From positions 16,777,001 to 16,841,000 of the forward strand of contig JAYKYS010000010.1 in NCBI GenBank assembly GCA_036924285.1: a stretch of DNA of 64,000 bases, in the 5' to 3' direction. Below are positions 34,986 through 46,523 of this stretch, piece after piece. This DNA comes from Asterella californica (taxonomy: Eukaryota; Streptophyta; Marchantiopsida; Marchantiales; Aytoniaceae). Each line of letters begins with the position of its first letter. The stretch's first letter is position 1. The notes under the pieces are model-generated. The model did not search any database, was not told the DNA's origin, and worked only from the letters and a program-made list of their open reading frames with translations. Made by a program: the position numbers and the translations under genes.

Positions 34986-36227
34986 CTCCACAGCCAGGAA
35001 CCTCACGTTTTCCTGGACATCCTTCACGCAATATCCGACACGATAGCAGGTGGTAGTGTGAGCGGGATACCACCAAGGTTTAACCCTGTGGTTCAGTTCT
35101 TCCAATGTTTGAGGAAGAACTATCAGGGTGTGCGGACCGACAAGTTGAGGAGTCTACAGGAGTTCCAACGGAAGACTGGAGAGAGCCTACGCGAGGCGTT
35201 TACTCGCATGAGGCGGTTGATCAGCGTTACCCAAGGGGTGACGGAAGCACATGCAGTCTAGTTCTGGTATGGGATACTAGACCGGGAGCTGCGTAGGAGA
35301 GTTAGAGATGCTACTCTCCTTAGAGATACCGCTCCGACGTTGGCGGTTGTCTTTAGTCTGGCTGAGCGGATTGAGCTCAACATGGTGGAGGAGAGGGTGG
35401 TGGTTGCTGGATTCAGCAAGGAGACACCACATGGAGCGACCACCTCTTCTCGAGGATCACAGGCTACGCAACAGCGTGGTGGTGGTGGTGGTAAGGATCG
35501 TGCAGAGCAGTCACGATCGTAGGGAGGTGTTGGAGGATCTGGTGGGCAGAAGCCCATGCCGTCCTTCTCTAGTCAGCAACAAGCGGGTCCTTGCTGGACG
35601 TGTGATGGTCCTCATCAGCAGAGGGATTGTCCACAGAGGAGAGGTTATGAGACGTCAGGGACATCAGGGACGTCTCAAGCAGTACCTATGCAATGTGAGC
35701 ATTGCGGACGACCTGGTCACAGTAGTGACCGTTGTTTTGATCTCCATCCCGAGTTGCGGCAAGGGAAGGCTGATCGTGGACGAGGCGGAGGAGCTCAAGG
35801 AGGCCGTGGTGGTCGAGCTGGAGGTAGAGGTCCAGCACCTAGGAGAGGACCGGTCGGTCCACCGCCTGCTACGACGTCAGAAGCAGGTATGGCTGCTCGG
35901 ATTGAGCAGTTAGAGCAGAGGATAGCTAGTATGGCTATGGCCCAGCGGAGATCAAGTGGAACAAAGGCTTCCACGTCTTATGGAGGAGAAGGAGGTGACT
36001 TCGACTTCATGGCTGGTGTGGCGCAGATTGAGGCATCTGCGGCAGTGACTAGAGGTGCAGTACGTGCCTCTGAGTCACGAGATGCGTCAGTGGAGTTGGA
36101 TCCACAACGCGGGGAGGCTGGTAGACAAGCCAGGCTTCCCCAGTCGTTCACGTTATCGGAGGCGTTGAGGACCACATCTATGGTTCCTAAACGACCTACC
36201 GATGGTGCAGTAGAGTTGGAGACATGA
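34986..36227 (+). pseudogene. gag: Element A gag, C-terminal part with two zinc knuckles
   Basis: One frame, interrupted by TAG stops at 35259-35261 and 35520-35522, otherwise continuous. The capsid core reads FNPVVQFFQCLRKNYQGVR, then GESLREAFTRMRRLI and VFSLAERIELNMVEE. Downstream are two nucleic-acid-binding knuckles, C-x2-C-x3-H-x4-C (CWTCDGPHQQRDC, about 35598) and canonical C-x2-C-x4-H-x4-C (CEHCGRPGHSSDRC, about 35694), then an Arg/Gly-rich stretch. The frame ends in a TGA that overlaps the next ATG as ATGA at 36224-36227. Gag would package the RNA; both stops would truncate it. Confidence 0.8.
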
Positions 36228-37096
36228 CATCCAGGAGTGGGTGTGATGTGAGTCCACCTTCGACGTCTGTGGATGCGACGTCGAACCCGTTGTTGGGGGC
36301 GGCTGCAGCAGTTTTGGGAGCCCCACTATTCTCAGCCACGGATATGAGGGCATTGGGAGTCAACTTGGCTCCAGTGTTCCAGTTGGCGGCCACGCTCAGT
36401 GAGAGCGAGGATGTAGTTACCTCTAGTGCTGAAGTAGTTCAGCGAGAGGCGGTAGACGTGTCCATGGAGTCGAGGATCAGGACAGCTACCAGTGGTACTT
36501 GGCAAGCGGCGGCTGCTATGTTAGATGAGTTACCAGCTAGACCGGCGATTGACCGTGCTAGTTTGGCACCAGGTGTGGTGTTGTTGGACAACAGAAGTGG
36601 TATCTTCTGTTTGGTGGCACCTTCAGGGAAAGTGTATCGACCCCAGAAGGTCTTGTTAGACTCTGGAGCCCAACCGTTGATGTTGGGAAAGGCGGTGTGT
36701 ATTGGTTTGGGTCTGAAGAAGTTCGAGATATAGAGATGTCCATTCCAGTTGCAGACATCTCTAGGGGGATCAGGAGGTACGGCTCTGCACATGACACGTG
36801 AGATGTTGACGGTGAGAGTTCGGCCAGATCACCTCACGGATGGCTCTATGATGAGGGCCAAGGCCATCGTTACAGCCGCAGAGTCTTATGATGTATTGGT
36901 GAGAGGTGCTGTGTTGTACCCTATGGGGTTCGTGATCGACTATTGGACGGAGACAGCATCTTACAGACCAGGTTGGCAGTCCGGTGAGGGACGAGTGAGC
37001 CGCTTACCAGTGCGGTTCAGTGCTAGAGTTGGGACGACGGAGCCTACACCAGGAACGATGGCATCCGTTGCAGGGTTCAGTTCGATCATCACTTGA
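36224..37096 (+). pseudogene. pro: Element A aspartic protease region
   Basis: In the -1 frame relative to gag, starting at the ATGA overlap. The protease active site is LLDSGAQPLMLGKAV (about 36654-36700; D-S-G catalytic triplet), with VAPSGKVYRPQKVLLDSG just before. A TAG at 36731-36733 interrupts the frame, which then continues with ESYDVLVRGAVLYPMGFVID and SYRPGW, the usual sequence after the protease in this type of gypsy element. The product would mature Gag and Pol. Confidence 0.75.
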
Positions 37097-37152
37097 CCGG
37101 ACGAGTTGTTGGAGGGTAATGCCCATGCGGAGGATACTCGATCTATGAGGAG

Positions 37153-38580
37153 GTGGAGGACATGCCTAGCATGTCTACGTTAGTACCATCTGCCTTGGAT
37201 GTTCCACTCTGGAGTTCGAGTGGAGAGTTGCAGCAGTATGCTGATCAGTTGGTGCAGCAGGCTTGGAGTGAAGCTTTTGTACCACCAGTAGAGGAACAAA
37301 GGGTTGTTCCTGCTACTGACCTTGTGACCTTATCACCGTTGGATACGACTCCCATTGTGTGGCAGTATCCAGAGAAAGGTGTATGTGTGCTGGAGCTGTT
37401 TGGAGGGATCAGCACAGGTTTGGCTGCGGTATTGCAGGCAGGTATACAAGTACAACGATACTTGTATGTGGAGAGAGATGAGATTGCGAGACGCATCTCA
37501 TTGCGACATGTGGCATGTTTGGTGCAGAGATATCCTGAGTTGTTGCCCATATCAGCTGTTAGATGATACCAGCAAGCATTACCGTCAGATATTTCGCTGC
37601 TGGGGGTGCAGGATCTTACGTTTGTGGGCACCATTCACTTGGTGATAGCCGGATGGCCATGTCAAGATCACACGCGTGCAGGGAGAGGTCAGGGTTTACA
37701 TGACCCGCGATCTAGGATGTTCTGGGAGATGTTACGGATCCTACGACATCTCCAGATGCATCAGGTGGATTCTCCAACGTACATCTTGGAGAACGTTCCT
37801 TTGTTGGGTGATGCTCGTACACAGATGATGACGAGTGTGCACCAAGTGCGGTCTTGGGTTGGACCAGCAGTGTTGTTGGATGCAGCGAGAGTGGGATCTC
37901 GTGCACATCGTCCACGGTTGTGGTGGACGAACTTGTTACCGAGAGAGGTGCTTAAGCGCGCACACGATGGAGTGAGACGACCAGCGCACCTCACGGTTGA
38001 TAGCATCTTGGATGCAGGACGACGATCTCAAGTAGTGAGAGTCGTCGATAGGTCACCCATGGCAGTGGTGAACCTAGTGAGACGGCCCATGATAGCATTA
38101 CCCACTTTGGTAAGCTTTCCAGCGTCACATGCTTACAGAGATGGAGGACCTGGGCTTGTGTGGGATGCTCAATTACGGCAGTTGGTGGAGCTCAATGCCG
38201 ATGAGAGAGAGCGAGCGATGGGTTTCACTACGGGTACGACGGCAGTAGCTTCGGTGTCGGAGGCTTCACGTCGTCAAGTATTGGGTCAAGCAATGGACTT
38301 GAATTGCTTGACATGGATTGTTAGCCTTGGATTGGCTGAGAAGCGTCGGATGCGATCGACGGGTGTTACTGCTCGAGCACTCTTGAGCTCTTTGCCTACC
38401 GGGTCGATGGAGGCAAAGGCTGGGGGCGAGGCACGTGGAGTTCGTCATCCTTGGACATCATGGGATGTCATAGGAGAGAGTGTGGAGTTTGCAGCTAGAA
38501 CTGCAGAAGTTTTACACACAGTAGCGGTGGAGGTTGTTGGTGGTGAGCAGAAGGAAACTGCTCCAGAGGCTGCAAGATAG
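37153..38580 (+). pseudogene. Element A C5-cytosine DNA methyltransferase (DNMT3-like), in Pol
   Basis: A frame of 475 codons with one internal TGA at 37564-37566, which shares its frame with the downstream reverse transcriptase. Motifs run in the unrearranged order. Motif I, cofactor binding: VCVLELFGGISTGLA with the following acidic VERDE. Motif IV, catalytic Cys: VIAGWPCQDHTRAG. Motif VI: YILENVPLLGD. Motif VIII: SRAHRPRLWWTNLLP. Motifs IX/X: ADERERAMGFTTG, then RRQVLGQAMDLN. The motif I block and the AHRxR-W-x-NL ending resemble DNMT3-type enzymes rather than DNMT1/CMT or permuted DRM enzymes. It would transfer methyl from S-adenosylmethionine to cytosine C5. It lies between protease and reverse transcriptase, an unusual Pol insertion. 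Apart from the stop, all core motifs are intact. Methyltransferase-bearing gypsy elements have been reported in charophytes; this looks like that type. Confidence 0.88.
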
Positions 38581-38852
38581 CAGTCAACGACTTCGTCTTC
38601 TATCTCTAGCATGGTGACATAGGATACTTGGGAGCCGGAGATCGGACCCAAGCTTATAGGAGAGGAGAGACGAAGAGTCCAAAGATTCCTGAAGAGCTAC
38701 AGGAATTGTTTTGCCTTCAGTATGAAGGATTTGGGTACCTTGAAGGGACCTGGTATACGGATCGACTTGGCTAATGACACGCCAATCTTTCGACGTCCTT
38801 ACAAGTACAGTGACATGGAGAGAGCCTTGATCCAGAGTCGGACTCAAGACTT
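38581..38852 (+). pseudogene. pol: Element A reverse transcriptase, N-terminal fragment
   Basis: Continues the methyltransferase frame past TAGs at 38578-38580 and 38620-38622. It encodes ERRRVQRFLKSYRNCFAFSM, GTLKGPGIRIDLANDTPIF and RRPYKYSDMERALIQSRTQ. This is the stretch just before the first conserved reverse-transcriptase block. It stops abruptly at 38852, where copia sequence begins. The remainder is on the minus strand starting at 52330. Confidence 0.85.
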
Positions 38853-38856
38853 GTAA
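38850..38856. other. Left breakpoint: gypsy joined to copia
   Basis: Element A reverse transcriptase (…CAAGACTTG) passes directly into the 3' part of a copia reverse transcriptase (TGTAAGAAGCTATG…). It pairs with the junction at about 52330. Confidence 0.8.
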
Positions 38857-39583
38857 GAAGCTATGTAATAATTATCCTTACCAGAGTGCAGCTGGCTCTA
38901 TTAATTGGGCCGCAGTCTGTACTCGTCCTGATTTGTCTTATTCCATTAGTGTACTCTCCCAGTTCATGAGTAGTCCTGGACCTAAGCACATTGCCGCTAT
39001 GAAGCGGATTTTTCGTTACATCAAGGGAACTTTGAATTTGTACCTTGAGTATGCTCACTCACCCCAACCCTACTCTCTGTTCGGTTACACCGATGCTGAC
39101 TGGGGAGAACATGCGGAGACAAGACGATCCATATCAAGACATTGCTTCATTCATCTACTCTGGAAGAGCCATCAGCTAGTCCTCTAAGAGACAGAAATCA
39201 GTAGCCCTGTCAAGTACAGAGGCAGAATATGTAGCTCTTAGCACGAGCTGCTCAGAGACAATCTAGTTACGTCAGCTCCTTACCGACATCGGATTGCATG
39301 ACAAAGAGCCGACCGTTACATATTGTGACAACCAAAGTGCTATGGTCCTTGTCGACACCAGCAAGTTCCACGATCGTACGAAGCACATCGACATCCGATA
39401 TCATTTCATCAAAGATCACGTCGCTAGAAAAGTTATAGAAGTTTGATATTGTCCTACTAAGGACATGGTTGCAGATAGTCTGACAAAGAGCTTACCAGCT
39501 CCCAAGTTGGACTATCTACTACCAAAGCTAGGAATGTTTTCTACCTAAGTAATATTTTTATCCGAACTGTTATTGAGTGGGAG
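38853..39583 (+). pseudogene. pol: Element D (copia) reverse transcriptase/RNase H 3' fragment
   Basis: Starts mid-gene and encodes YPYQSAAGSINWAAVCTRPD, SQFMSSPGPKHIAAMKRIFR, FGYTDADWGE, KSVALSSTEAEYVALST, TVTYCDNQSAMVL, KHIDIRYHFI and KDMVADSLTKSLPAPK. These are the end of a Ty1/copia reverse transcriptase and its RNase H (catalytic D of YTDADW, E of TEAEY, D of YCDNQSA). It carries frameshifts near 39145-39190 and stops. A purine tract GAGTGGGAG directly precedes the LTR at 39584, as expected for plus-strand priming. Confidence 0.85.
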
Positions 39584-39843
39584 TGTTAGAATACTGTACA
39601 TGTGTGAATACTCCTTTATACAGTAACCAGTTCAAGCTATTAGATGGTGACCTTTCGTAAGGTCACCAAGACCAAGACCCAAGGTATATTATCCAGACCC
39701 AAGGCCATTGTACATTATTGAGTAATCATTTACTTGGTTCTGCCCACACTTTCTTGAGGAGCTCTCCCACACTCTCATACTGTCCTTATGCCGTGACTTA
39801 GAGTTTTGCCTTAGCCTATTCTACTAGCAGTCCATTTCCAACA
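39584..39843 (+). repeat. Element D 3' LTR
   Basis: A 260 bp LTR, TGTTAGAATACTG…CATTTCCAACA, matched in reverse complement by 56348-56613 with few differences. The flanking bases on its outer side, GAATG (39844-39848), are the reverse complement of CATTC at 56614-56618. Confidence 0.9.
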
Positions 39844-40001
39844 GAATGTCCTCTACGTCTTACTACCCCAGACGAGTAAGTCTCCTCTATCTCAGGTACC
39901 TGCTTATTCTGCTCTGTCTTCTACTCAACTCAACTTCGTTTCTAGGACCGTCCCCTAAGAGCATTTCCAACGCAGGTCCTTCAAGTATAGCACAAACCAC
40001 G
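39844..40001. other. Flank between element D and element A repeat
   Basis: About 150 bp of pyrimidine-rich sequence belonging to neither element by comparison within the window. Likely the pre-insertion target DNA of element D. Confidence 0.45.
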
Positions 40002-40109
40002 TGTCGTGCGCATACACATCGCTACACAACATACATCGCTGTCAGAGGTACACCACACATACACATAACACCTGGACGATGTCATACACATACACAAGTG
40101 TACCACAAT
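40002..40109 (-). repeat. Element A repeat block S, outer copy
   Basis: On the minus strand it runs TTGTGGTACACTTGTG…GCGCACGACA. The same 108 bp block occurs on the other side of block L at 40403-40478 plus 49270-49305. Confidence 0.85.
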
Positions 40110-40400
40110 AATCTGAATAGAGAAATTACCATCTCCAACACCACAACAAGGACTACTCACAAATGGTCAAGCCAAACCCACTCTAAACGCGAAGAGAATC
40201 CGGGTTACACTCAACTAGACTATCCACCATAGCCTGGAGCTTGAAGGCTCAACTCAAAGAACTAAGGCCTCCAAGCCCTACCTGCGAAGTTTACCCCTAG
40301 TGGGCTCTCCCCAACTCGCCCTAACGGCACTAACAGCCTTACCGGGATGCGCCACTTCGCACTCGGTCAACCTAGCCGAGGGGTCCAAACTGACGTGACA
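40109..40400 (-). repeat. Element A terminal-repeat block L, 3' copy
   Basis: Reverse-complement match of 27046-27336 with few differences. On the minus strand it runs from TGTCACGTCAG (40400) to CAGATTA (about 40109). Confidence 0.85.
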
Positions 40401-40478
40401 GCTGTCGTGCGCATACACATCGCTACACAACATACATCGCTATCAGAGGTACACCACACATACACATAACACCTGGAC

Positions 40479-41411
40479 TGTAAACCCTCCGCGGTCCTAT
40501 CGATCAACTACCCCCCCCCCCCCCCCCGATCTCTCAACCTCCACGATCGTCATCCACGAATCTGCAACATGTCAGGCCTGTCTCTCACTCAGGGGTCACC
40601 TCTGATGGCTTTGATGGAAGCACACCATGAACTTGAAGAGAAAATGATGAGTTCACTCATTCATACACCCACAAACTTATCAACTAAAAATCTCCTTAAA
40701 CACATCAACTAAAATCCTCCATTCTAACGACGTCTCTCAAGTTCTCACATGCTAAAAATATCTCACACTCTCTATATTACTCAAGTTGTCATTACGACAA
40801 TGTGAAAACAAGGATGAGAAGCTCTTCTCTACTCCTCTATTTATACATTCTAGGTTTTTACTTTGGTACCCTCCGGTAACTCAATCGTAACTATTTTTAC
40901 CGGGTTTTACTAAGATATTACTTAAGGTAAAAGCATTGATCACATGGGCTTTTTACCTTTTCACATGGGCTTTTTACCTTTTTCCTTCAAAGTCAACAAC
41001 TTCTAGAAGGATTCTGGAATATTCTCAAGGAATCTCGAATTTCCACCCCCCTCTACACTAGGACCCACTAAAAAGGAAACATGTGGAATCTCTTCTTGTT
41101 TTTAATGCCCACAAAGTCCACCAACTTTAATCCAACCACTAATATCAAGTCAAAAAGGAGATAAGGGATACTTTCCACCTCCTTTCTACCTTTTAGACAA
41201 GATGACAAGATAGTAGTGCTCACTCTTTAGCAAATATCTGAATTCTGCCAAAAGTACAGCTAAGTTTAACCATAATTAACTTTTAGCTAGTCATGACTAA
41301 CTTGATACCTCCTTAAAGTACTTTGGCAGCAAATAAACATTCTCAACACTTAGTTCTAACTAAATATCTTACTAATAGACAAACTTCCTATGTGTAACAT
41401 AGGTCGTTACA
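40479..41411 (-). repeat. Element C 3' LTR
   Basis: Plus-strand ends are TGTAAACCCTCCGCGG and GTCGTTACA. It is nearly identical to 48338-49269 and contains a run of about 17 C near 40510. On the minus strand the polypurine tract GGGGATAAAA (41412-41421) precedes it. Confidence 0.93.
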
Positions 41412-41424
41412 TTTTATCCCCGGA

Positions 41425-44400
41425 CTAAATTTTCGCTCCGTCCTCGGAGTGAAGAGAGAACTTTCGTCGATGAAACAACTTCAACTTGTCATGGTTGACT
41501 CGATCGAATCTCCTTCCTCCCAACTCCTGAAGGTCATATGTGAAGTTGCTCCACACCTTATCTACAACAAAAGGACCAAAATATCTCGGAAGAAACTTCT
41601 TCCTAGCCCTCTTGAATTTGATAGCATCATACAACATAACCCAATCTCCGACTTGAAAAGGTTTTACTTCCCTCTTGTCCAACCGTTTGTCGTAACTCTT
41701 CTTTTGATACGCTTGAGCTCGTTCCATCCGGATCATTGCTACCGCTCGGGTCTCTTCCAACTCCATGAGTTGCTCTCTTCTTGATCTGATCACGTCTTCT
41801 CCCCTCGACCTTTTCAACTTTCGTTGAATAGTTTGAAAAGTATCCAATTCGAATTGGATCGGCAATTTGGACTCCACTCCATAAACCAGTCGAAATGGAG
41901 AGTACCCAGTAGAAGTCTTTGTTGTCGTTCGGTACTCCCATAAGATGGCATGTAGTCTCTTATCCCAAGTATGTTTCGCAGTCTCAACACCAGCATCTTT
42001 GGCGAGCATCATACAAAGTGTAAGATTGGTCTTCTCCGCAAGACCATTAGCATTTGGTTTGTATGAGGTCGTTACTCGTGACTTGATAGAAAAGTGTTGT
42101 AGCATAGCAGTAGTCATGCTCCCTACAAACTCTCCTCCTCTATCTGAGACCAACTCTAACGGACATCCAAATCTCGTGATGATCCTCTCTCATAGGAATC
42201 TACAGACTTCTGTTTCATTGGTCTCTCTCAAAGGTCTAGCCTCTACCCACTTGGTACAATAGTCAGTGGCGACTACAATGTATCTACTGCCTCGAGGTGT
42301 CTTATTAAGAGGACCTACAAAGTCAATACCCCATTTCTCAAACGGCCCTAATACTGGAATTGATCTTAACGGAGGTGTTCTAGTAGACTTTAGAGCAAAT
42401 GCTTGACATACGTCACAAGTTTTGCAATAGTCTAAACACTCTTTGAAAATCCCTCTCCAGTGATAACCCGCATCCAAAATCTTGAAGGCTGTTATCTTAT
42501 CAGCAAAGTGACCTCCGCAAACAGTTCCGTCGTGAAACTCGTGCATTAGCTTGAATGCCTCCTTCTGACCAACTGCTCTCCTTAGTAACCCATCTGCTCC
42601 TTGATGAAACAGAATTCCCTCCACCATGGTGTAAGGTTTGCATCTCTTGATCAACGCATTACGTTCTCGGGTATGCATACCTTTTGGAAAAGAGCCATCT
42701 ACAAAGAAACTCCAGATTTCCTTGTACTCGTCCGGTATCTCCTCGATGCTTGTGATGGTCATCAGATGCTCGTCTGGAAATGAATCATCAAACGGTTCTT
42801 CTCCCTCATCATCATAAGCCCTTGACAAAAGATCAGCATTCGCATGCTTCTTCCCTGGTCTATCTTCGATCACATAATCGTATTCTGTTAGAAGGATCTT
42901 CCAACGAGCAATACGACCTTCGGCATTAGGCTTATTAAAGATATACTTTAAAGCCTTGTGATCTGTGACTATGGAAAATTTCCCTCCTAGCAAGTAGTGT
43001 CGAAATTTCTTCAATCCAAAGATCACCGCTAATCCTTCTCGTTCAGTCACGGAGTAATTCTTCTCCGCTGGAACCATCTGCCTACTAGCATACGCTATAG
43101 GATGATCATGCTCATCTCCATCTAGCTGACTTAATGTACATCCGATTGCTACATTGGAGGCATCCGTATACAGAATAAATGCTTTACTCCACTCAGGTTT
43201 AGCAAGTATAGGAGCTGTCACTAATGCCTTTTTCAGCTCCTCAAATGCTTCCTTTGCCTTCTGATCATGCACTATCAAGTCAAAATCAACTCCCTTCTTC
43301 ATGTACATAGTCAAAGCTATTGCTTTGTTTGAGAAGGAAAAGACAAACCTACGATAATATCCAACCATGCCAAGAAACTGCCTCAACTTTGTCAAGTTGA
43401 TCGGAAATGGAAGATCCACAATCTTCTTCACCTTCTCAGGATATACCGCAATCCCATTCTTGGAAATGATATGCCCTAACAGCAGACCTTCTTCGCAGCC
43501 AAAGATGCACTTCTCTGGATTTAGAGAAGCGTTGGCTTGCTCCAACCGCTGCAAAACTTTGATCACATGATCAAAGTGGTCCTCCTTTCGTCCGTACACA
43601 CAGAAATCGTCAATGAAATCTCGAACAAACTTCCCTATGAATGGTTCAAACACCTTGTTCATGAACCTTTGAAACGTGGTCGGAGCATTACACAATCCGA
43701 ATGGCATCACCCGAAATGCAAATGTTCCCCAAGGAGTAGTGAAAGTAGTCAACTGTTGGTACTCTTGTGCTATCTTGATCTGGTTATACCCACTATAACC
43801 ATCACCAAAGCTGTACCACTCATGACCAGCAACTTCCTCCAAAATCTCATCTATAAATGGTAGAGGATAATAATCCTTCTTGGTAACTACATTCAGCTTC
43901 TTATAGTCTATGCACACTCGCAGCTTACCATTCTTCTTCTTGACAATCACAATGGGTGAAACCCATTCTGAGTTTTCCACCTCATAGATGAAACTCGCCT
44001 CCTTCAACTTGTCTATCTCCTCCTTGACCATCATTGCCGTTGTGGGATTGACTCTTCTCTGCTTCTGTCGAACTGGTCTTGCGTGCTCCTCCAATTCGAT
44101 TCGATGAGTCTCGAGAGTCACCTCCTTCAAATCCTTGTAGCTGAAAGCAAACACATGGATATATTTTTGAAATATATCTAGGAATCTACTTTTCTCTTCT
44201 TGAGTGACATTGATACCAAACTTCAGGGTAGAGAGTCTTCTCACAATCTCTGCCTCACTCAACTCTTCTTTGTCAGGATCTTTCTCCACTGCTGATCGAG
44301 GCAACAAGTCAATAGCACTAAGCTGATGTACTGATTCATCTCGATCAAATCCTTCGTCCTCAGAGGAGGATTCTTGATCGTAAGAATCTCCGGTATCTAC

Positions 44401-46311
44401 TTCCGAGACACTCTGATCATCCTCCGTATCAGATTCCCAGTAGTCACTAGTGGGTCTATCGGAGTCAGAAGTCACAACTCCAACACCCGAGAGAGGAACT
44501 ATCACTCTATGATCTCTAGGTCCAATCCGTAAGTATCCCTTGTGCCACCTATCCGTGGTGCGCACAGCTCTCAACCAAGGCCTACCTAGGAGCAAATCAT
44601 AACTAGAGTCCTTTAACACTTGAAAGGACATCAATGTTTGAACTCCCATCACAGACACGACCACCTTCTCTAACACACCAAGAGGTCTTACCCGTTGCTT
44701 GTTAGCCATCCCCACGACAATGCTAGCCGGGCGAGTTGGTTCCATTCTCAACTTCTTCATCAACCTCTCCGATATGGCGTTTACAGCCGACCCTCCATCC
44801 ACCAATACGTCAGAGACGTAGTGACCATTCAATCGGACTTCAATCTTTGAAGCCCTAGTGCATACCTCTAAAGCATGCACATCCACCACACCAACTCCCA
44901 CAGACTTTGACGTCTTGCTCTTGGGTTTCTTCTTCTTACTTCTCTTAGAACTCAGTCCTCCTCTGAGTTCCCTTCGTAAGCTGGGATTAAGTGCGATCAG
45001 TTGTCCAACAGTGATGTTGGCTTTCTGAGCACCCACATCTTCAACCACATCATATCCCGCTTGGGAAGATGAAATGGTGAAATCCGCCATCCCCAGCTTC
45101 TTTCTTGGCTCCCTTGGTGTACTCGAAACATTACTCGAACGAGTGCTTCTACTAGCTGATTCCTCCATGAAAACCGGTTCATCAGAAAATCGAGTTCTTT
45201 TCCTTTCTTGAGCTAAAAGCTCCACCGGTGCATGAGAAGAGTTTGAACTCTCTCCTTTCTCGTAGATGGGATCTCGCACGACATCGATGGTAGCCACCCC
45301 CTTGTCTCGTCCTTGTGATGGATTTCCTCCACCCACATTCATTTTGACAGCTTCGGCACCTCTTGCTCCGTTGTTAAGACAATTTCGTTGGAAATGAGAA
45401 CCTCCACACGTCCAACAAGTGATTCTTCCAAAGTTACCTTGGTTGCCTCCAAAGTTACCTTGATTTCCTCGATTAGGATTGTTGTCGTAACCTCTTTGAC
45501 CTCCTCCTCCACTTTTGTTCCTCCATTTTTGTAACTGCACCACGTTTATCTTGAGATCCGCAAGAGTATCGGTGATGCTCTTCAGCTCGGCATGAAAATC
45601 AGAGGTGGCAGTAGACATCGTTGTTGGGACAAACGGTCTTGGCACCACCGTTGGAGTAGGAGCTGACGTTGAAGCAATCACCAATTGTGATGGTGCAGGT
45701 GCGATCGTTGTGACTACACCAGAAGTCGGAGTTGACACCAGAGCAGCATGATGAGGTTGGATGATATCTCCTTCATCCAAACTCTCTTCCATATTTGTCG
45801 CTATCTTGATGGCCTGCGCTTTGGTTGCTGGCTTCTCGTACCTCACTTGGGTTCGAATTGAAGACCTCAACCCTCCCACCAAGTTCTTGGTCAACACTGC
45901 TCCAATCCCCGCCATCGTTAACTCCACATTGTCTCCACTCTTCCGTAGGACTGTCCGAAACCGTTGCTCTAACTTATCCACCCTTTCGACATATTGCCGA
46001 ACTTTCTCATCGTCTCGTTGCTTCAAATGAGTAAGCTCCACCATGAGTTTCTCATAACTCTCTTCTGGAAGAAATTCTTCGATGAGTGCATTACTCAACG
46101 TCTCCCATGTGTCCTCAACTGCACCAGGTGTCTTGCTCTTCACTCGGTCTTCATACCACGTAAGAGCAAAATCTTCTAAAAACTCTGGCAGTAACAACAC
46201 CCATTCTTCCTTCCTTCTCACGTTGTTTCCGATGTAACCCCTTTTGAAATCTCGTACAAATGGTTCTACATCTTCATTGTCCTTCCCATGAAACACTGGT
46301 AACTTCCCCAT
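41425..46311 (-). pseudogene. gag-pol: Element C Gag-Pol polyprotein with one internal TGA
   Basis: A single frame of about 1628 codons from ATG 46309-46311, interrupted only by TGA at 42190-42192. Gag: LPVFHGKDNEDVEPFVRDF, then WYEDRVKSKTPG and a variant knuckle CWTCGGSHFQRNC (about residue 300). Protease: VSDVLVDGGSAVNAI, with D-G-G in place of the usual D-S/T-G. Reverse transcriptase: LRVCIDYKKLN, FGLCNAPTTFQRFMN and the active site FIDDFCVYG. RNase H: FILYTDASNVAIGC and KHANADLLSRA. Integrase: zinc-binding HEFHDG…CKTCDVC, core GIDFVGPL, LVSDRGGEFVG and NANGLAEKTN, then a C-terminal VKPFQVGDWVMLYD / KFLPRYFGPFVVDKV fold. No chromodomain was recognised after it. The TGA lies between the first and second core Asp residues, so integrase would be truncated. 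Confidence 0.93.
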
Positions 46312-46523
46312 CTTGTAACTACTCTTCTACACTTCCAATTTTTGTGCAATAACTACTCGCTAAAAGAGCACGAACATCACCAATTCCATTCGCGAATAAT
46401 CTACCATAGGTAAAATAAAAGAAAATGGTTGTAACAACACCTCTTGTGCCATCTCTTCTCCCAAGGTAATCATGAATCTGAGTCGCATCACCGTCTTCTC
46501 CACCATCCGAATGACAATCTCCA

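Noticed and set aside
34555..36227. Right LTR of element B acting as the 5' LTR of the gag at 34986
   Set aside because: The gag after 34986 lacks the N-terminal half found at 28915-29418, which fits one gag split by insertion of B; not fully excluded because 34557-34985 is unexplained.
37564..37566. Programmed readthrough of the TGA in the methyltransferase
   Set aside because: Other stops are scattered in the same element, so ordinary decay is simpler; no recoding signal was recognised.
37153..38580. Methyltransferase as a separate host gene
   Set aside because: It shares the reading frame with the downstream reverse transcriptase, lies between protease and reverse transcriptase of one element and has no own promoter or introns.
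40505..40530. Poly-C run as a functional element
   Set aside because: It is in both element C LTRs at different lengths; homopolymer slippage or sequencing uncertainty is the likely reason.
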